Assembly: GCA_023442495.1 (NCBI GenBank)
Contig: JAEZZB010000020.1
Span: forward strand, 1 to 14,518
Source: Bacillota bacterium
Lineage (GTDB): Bacteria > Bacillota > Clostridia > Tissierellales > Peptoniphilaceae
DNA: 14,518 bases
Reading direction: 5' to 3'
In this document: piece after piece, positions 13,423-14,518 of the stretch
Layout of the letters: the number at the start of each line of letters is the position of its first letter
Numbering within the stretch: position 1 is the stretch's first letter
Notes under the pieces: generated by a model
Told to the model about the DNA's origin: nothing
The model's input: the letters and a program-made list of their open reading frames with translations, nothing else
The model's database searches: none
Program-made: the position numbers and the translations under genes

Positions 13423-14400
13423 ATTAAAGAAATTTTATATGAATTAAAAAATCCAAGTAAAATTAATACTTTATTTGGAAATTTAGATAAAAATATTATA
13501 TATATTGAAAGAGAATTTGGAATAAGAATAAGGATATCTGATGATGGATTGTATATAAGGGGAAATGAAAGAATTTTACCTATTGTAAGTCATTTACTAG
13601 ATGTTCTTTTTGAAATTATCAAGGCCAAAGACATATTAACTTTTGAAGATGTTAGATATGCAGTTAATATGGAGAAACAAGAAAATTCAGAAAATATAAA
13701 GAATTATCTTAATGATATAGTCGTTACCACATATCAAGGTAAACCTATAAGACCAAAGACAATTGGACAAAAGAGATATGTAGATATAATAAGAGAAAAT
13801 GGAATAGTTTTTGGTATAGGGCCTGCTGGTACAGGTAAAACTTACTTAGCTATGGCAATGGCTATTGAATCTTTTAAGAATAAGGAAATAAATAGAATTA
13901 TTTTAACAAGACCTGCAGTTGAAGCAGGAGAAAGCTTAGGTTTTTTACCAGGAGATTTGCAAGAAAAAATAGATCCTTATTTAAGACCTTTATATGATGC
14001 ACTATATGAAATTATGGGACCTGAAACATATCAGAAATTAATTGAAAGAGGGGCAATAGAAGTTGCACCACTAGCATATATGAGAGGTCGTACACTAGAC
14101 AATGCGTTTGTAATATTGGATGAGGCTCAAAATACTACACCTCAACAAATGAAAATGTTCTTGACAAGACTTGGTTATGGCTCAAAAGCAATTATCACAG
14201 GAGATATCACACAACTAGACTTGCCTCGTGGGAAGAAATCAGGATTAATAACTATTCGAAACATTCTAAAAAACATTAAGGGTATTGAGTTTGTTGATTT
14301 TGATAAGAATGATGTTGTAAGACATCCATTAGTTCAAAGAATTATAGATGCATATGATGAATATGAAAAAAGGATACAAGATGGAGATTTTAATAGATAA
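13423..14400 (+). CDS. phoH: PhoH-family ATPase
   Basis: A cytoplasmic P-loop ATPase of about 325 residues, linked in many bacteria to RNA metabolism because it is encoded beside ybeY. The N-terminal 100 residues (LKNPSKINTLFGNLDKNIIY and following) are the usual KH-like PhoH N-domain. The ATPase core has Walker A GPAGTGKT (133-140) and the tract RPAVEAGESLGFLPGDLQEK. It continues with Walker B VILDEAQNTTP (230-240) and the switch ITGDITQLDLP. All are intact. The start is odd: no ATG exists near the N-domain, and the codon in the right place after GGAGG is ATT at 13423. The TTG at 13411 is the alternative and would add four residues. ybeY overlaps the last 20 bases, so the two are cotranscribed. 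A perfect hairpin separates it from the upstream gene. Confidence 0.93.
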   Translation: MKEILYELKNPSKINTLFGNLDKNIIYIEREFGIRIRISDDGLYIRGNERILPIVSHLLDVLFEIIKAKDILTFEDVRYAVNMEKQENSENIKNYLNDIVVTTYQGKPIRPKTIGQKRYVDIIRENGIVFGIGPAGTGKTYLAMAMAIESFKNKEINRIILTRPAVEAGESLGFLPGDLQEKIDPYLRPLYDALYEIMGPETYQKLIERGAIEVAPLAYMRGRTLDNAFVILDEAQNTTPQQMKMFLTRLGYGSKAIITGDITQLDLPRGKKSGLITIRNILKNIKGIEFVDFDKNDVVRHPLVQRIIDAYDEYEKRIQDGDFNR

Positions 14401-14518
14401 TCAAAATAATGAATTGAAACTTGAAGAAAACTTTGAAGAAAAAATAAAAGAAGCTATAAAAACTTCACTTAATCATTTGGATTATGGAGATGATTATGAA
14501 ATATCCATATCTATTGTA
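14381..14518 (+). CDS. ybeY: Endoribonuclease YbeY, N-terminal part (cut by window edge)
   Basis: An ATG at 14381, seven bases after AAAAGGA, opens a frame that runs to the right edge (46 codons). It starts MEILIDNQNNELKLEENFEE and continues through IKEAIKTSLNHLDYGDDYEI to SISIV. This is the typical YbeY beginning: a first beta strand with I-x-N-Q, an amphipathic helix, then the strand before the first conserved N-x-x-I motif, which lies beyond the window. YbeY is a zinc-dependent RNase involved in 16S rRNA 3'-end maturation and 70S ribosome quality control. The gene overlaps phoH by 20 bases in another frame, the standard phoH-ybeY arrangement. The zinc-binding H3 motif cannot be checked here. 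Confidence 0.85.
   Translation, partial: MEILIDNQNNELKLEENFEEKIKEAIKTSLNHLDYGDDYEISISIV

Noticed and set aside
1..14518. CRISPR arrays, tRNA or rRNA genes, riboswitches, intact transposases or integrases
   Set aside because: Looked for on both strands; none seen. No regularly spaced direct repeats and no recognisable T-box or riboswitch leader in front of any operon.

Overview
The window is AT-rich, with strong GGAGG-type ribosome binding sites and a housekeeping order (prmA-rsmE, rpsU, nfeD-floA, phoH-ybeY) typical of low-GC Gram-positive bacteria. The bifunctional AdhE, the candidate Rex operators and the maltodextrin/galactose genes suggest a fermentative anaerobe of the Clostridia/Tissierellia type. 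This taxonomic call is inference; no rRNA or tRNA gene is present to test it.

Layout. (1) 1-594: the 3' end of a galactokinase gene, then a bidirectional terminator hairpin that meets the convergent adhE. (2) 595-3572: adhE on the minus strand with its promoter and two candidate Rex operators in the divergent spacer. (3) 3573-7100: a cytoplasmic GH13 maltodextrin hydrolase followed with almost no gap by prmA and rsmE (ribosomal protein L11 and 16S rRNA methyltransferases). (4) 7113-7421: rpsU as a one-gene unit with its own promoter and terminator. (5) 7422-11160: an accessory block that looks like a wrecked class III lanthipeptide locus. It has a 15-codon leader fragment (MNILNLQKL...) running out of frame into the C-terminal end of a LanKC synthetase, then an intact ABC exporter and an Xre-type regulator. 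The block is preceded by a 340-base non-coding stretch rich in TTCTA/TAGAA inverted repeats. (6) 11168-14518: a second copy of the terminator-associated hairpin element, then nfeD, floA, a small basic protein of unknown function, phoH and the start of ybeY.

The most notable observations are these. A deletion scar appears to fuse a class III lanthipeptide leader to the tail of its own synthetase, while the transporter and regulator stay intact. A 41-base palindrome, resembling the paired ends of an IS3-family element, occurs in two copies, each nested inside the stem of an ordinary terminator. phoH appears to lack a standard start codon and probably begins at AUU. A perfect 14-bp hairpin, which contains the stop codon of the preceding gene, lies just upstream of phoH.

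How the genes work together: galK, the GH13 enzyme and adhE fit sugar fermentation to ethanol, with adhE probably under redox control. prmA, rsmE, rpsU and ybeY serve ribosome assembly and maturation. nfeD-floA organises membrane microdomains. The lanthipeptide block can no longer make its product; what the retained exporter and regulator now do is open.
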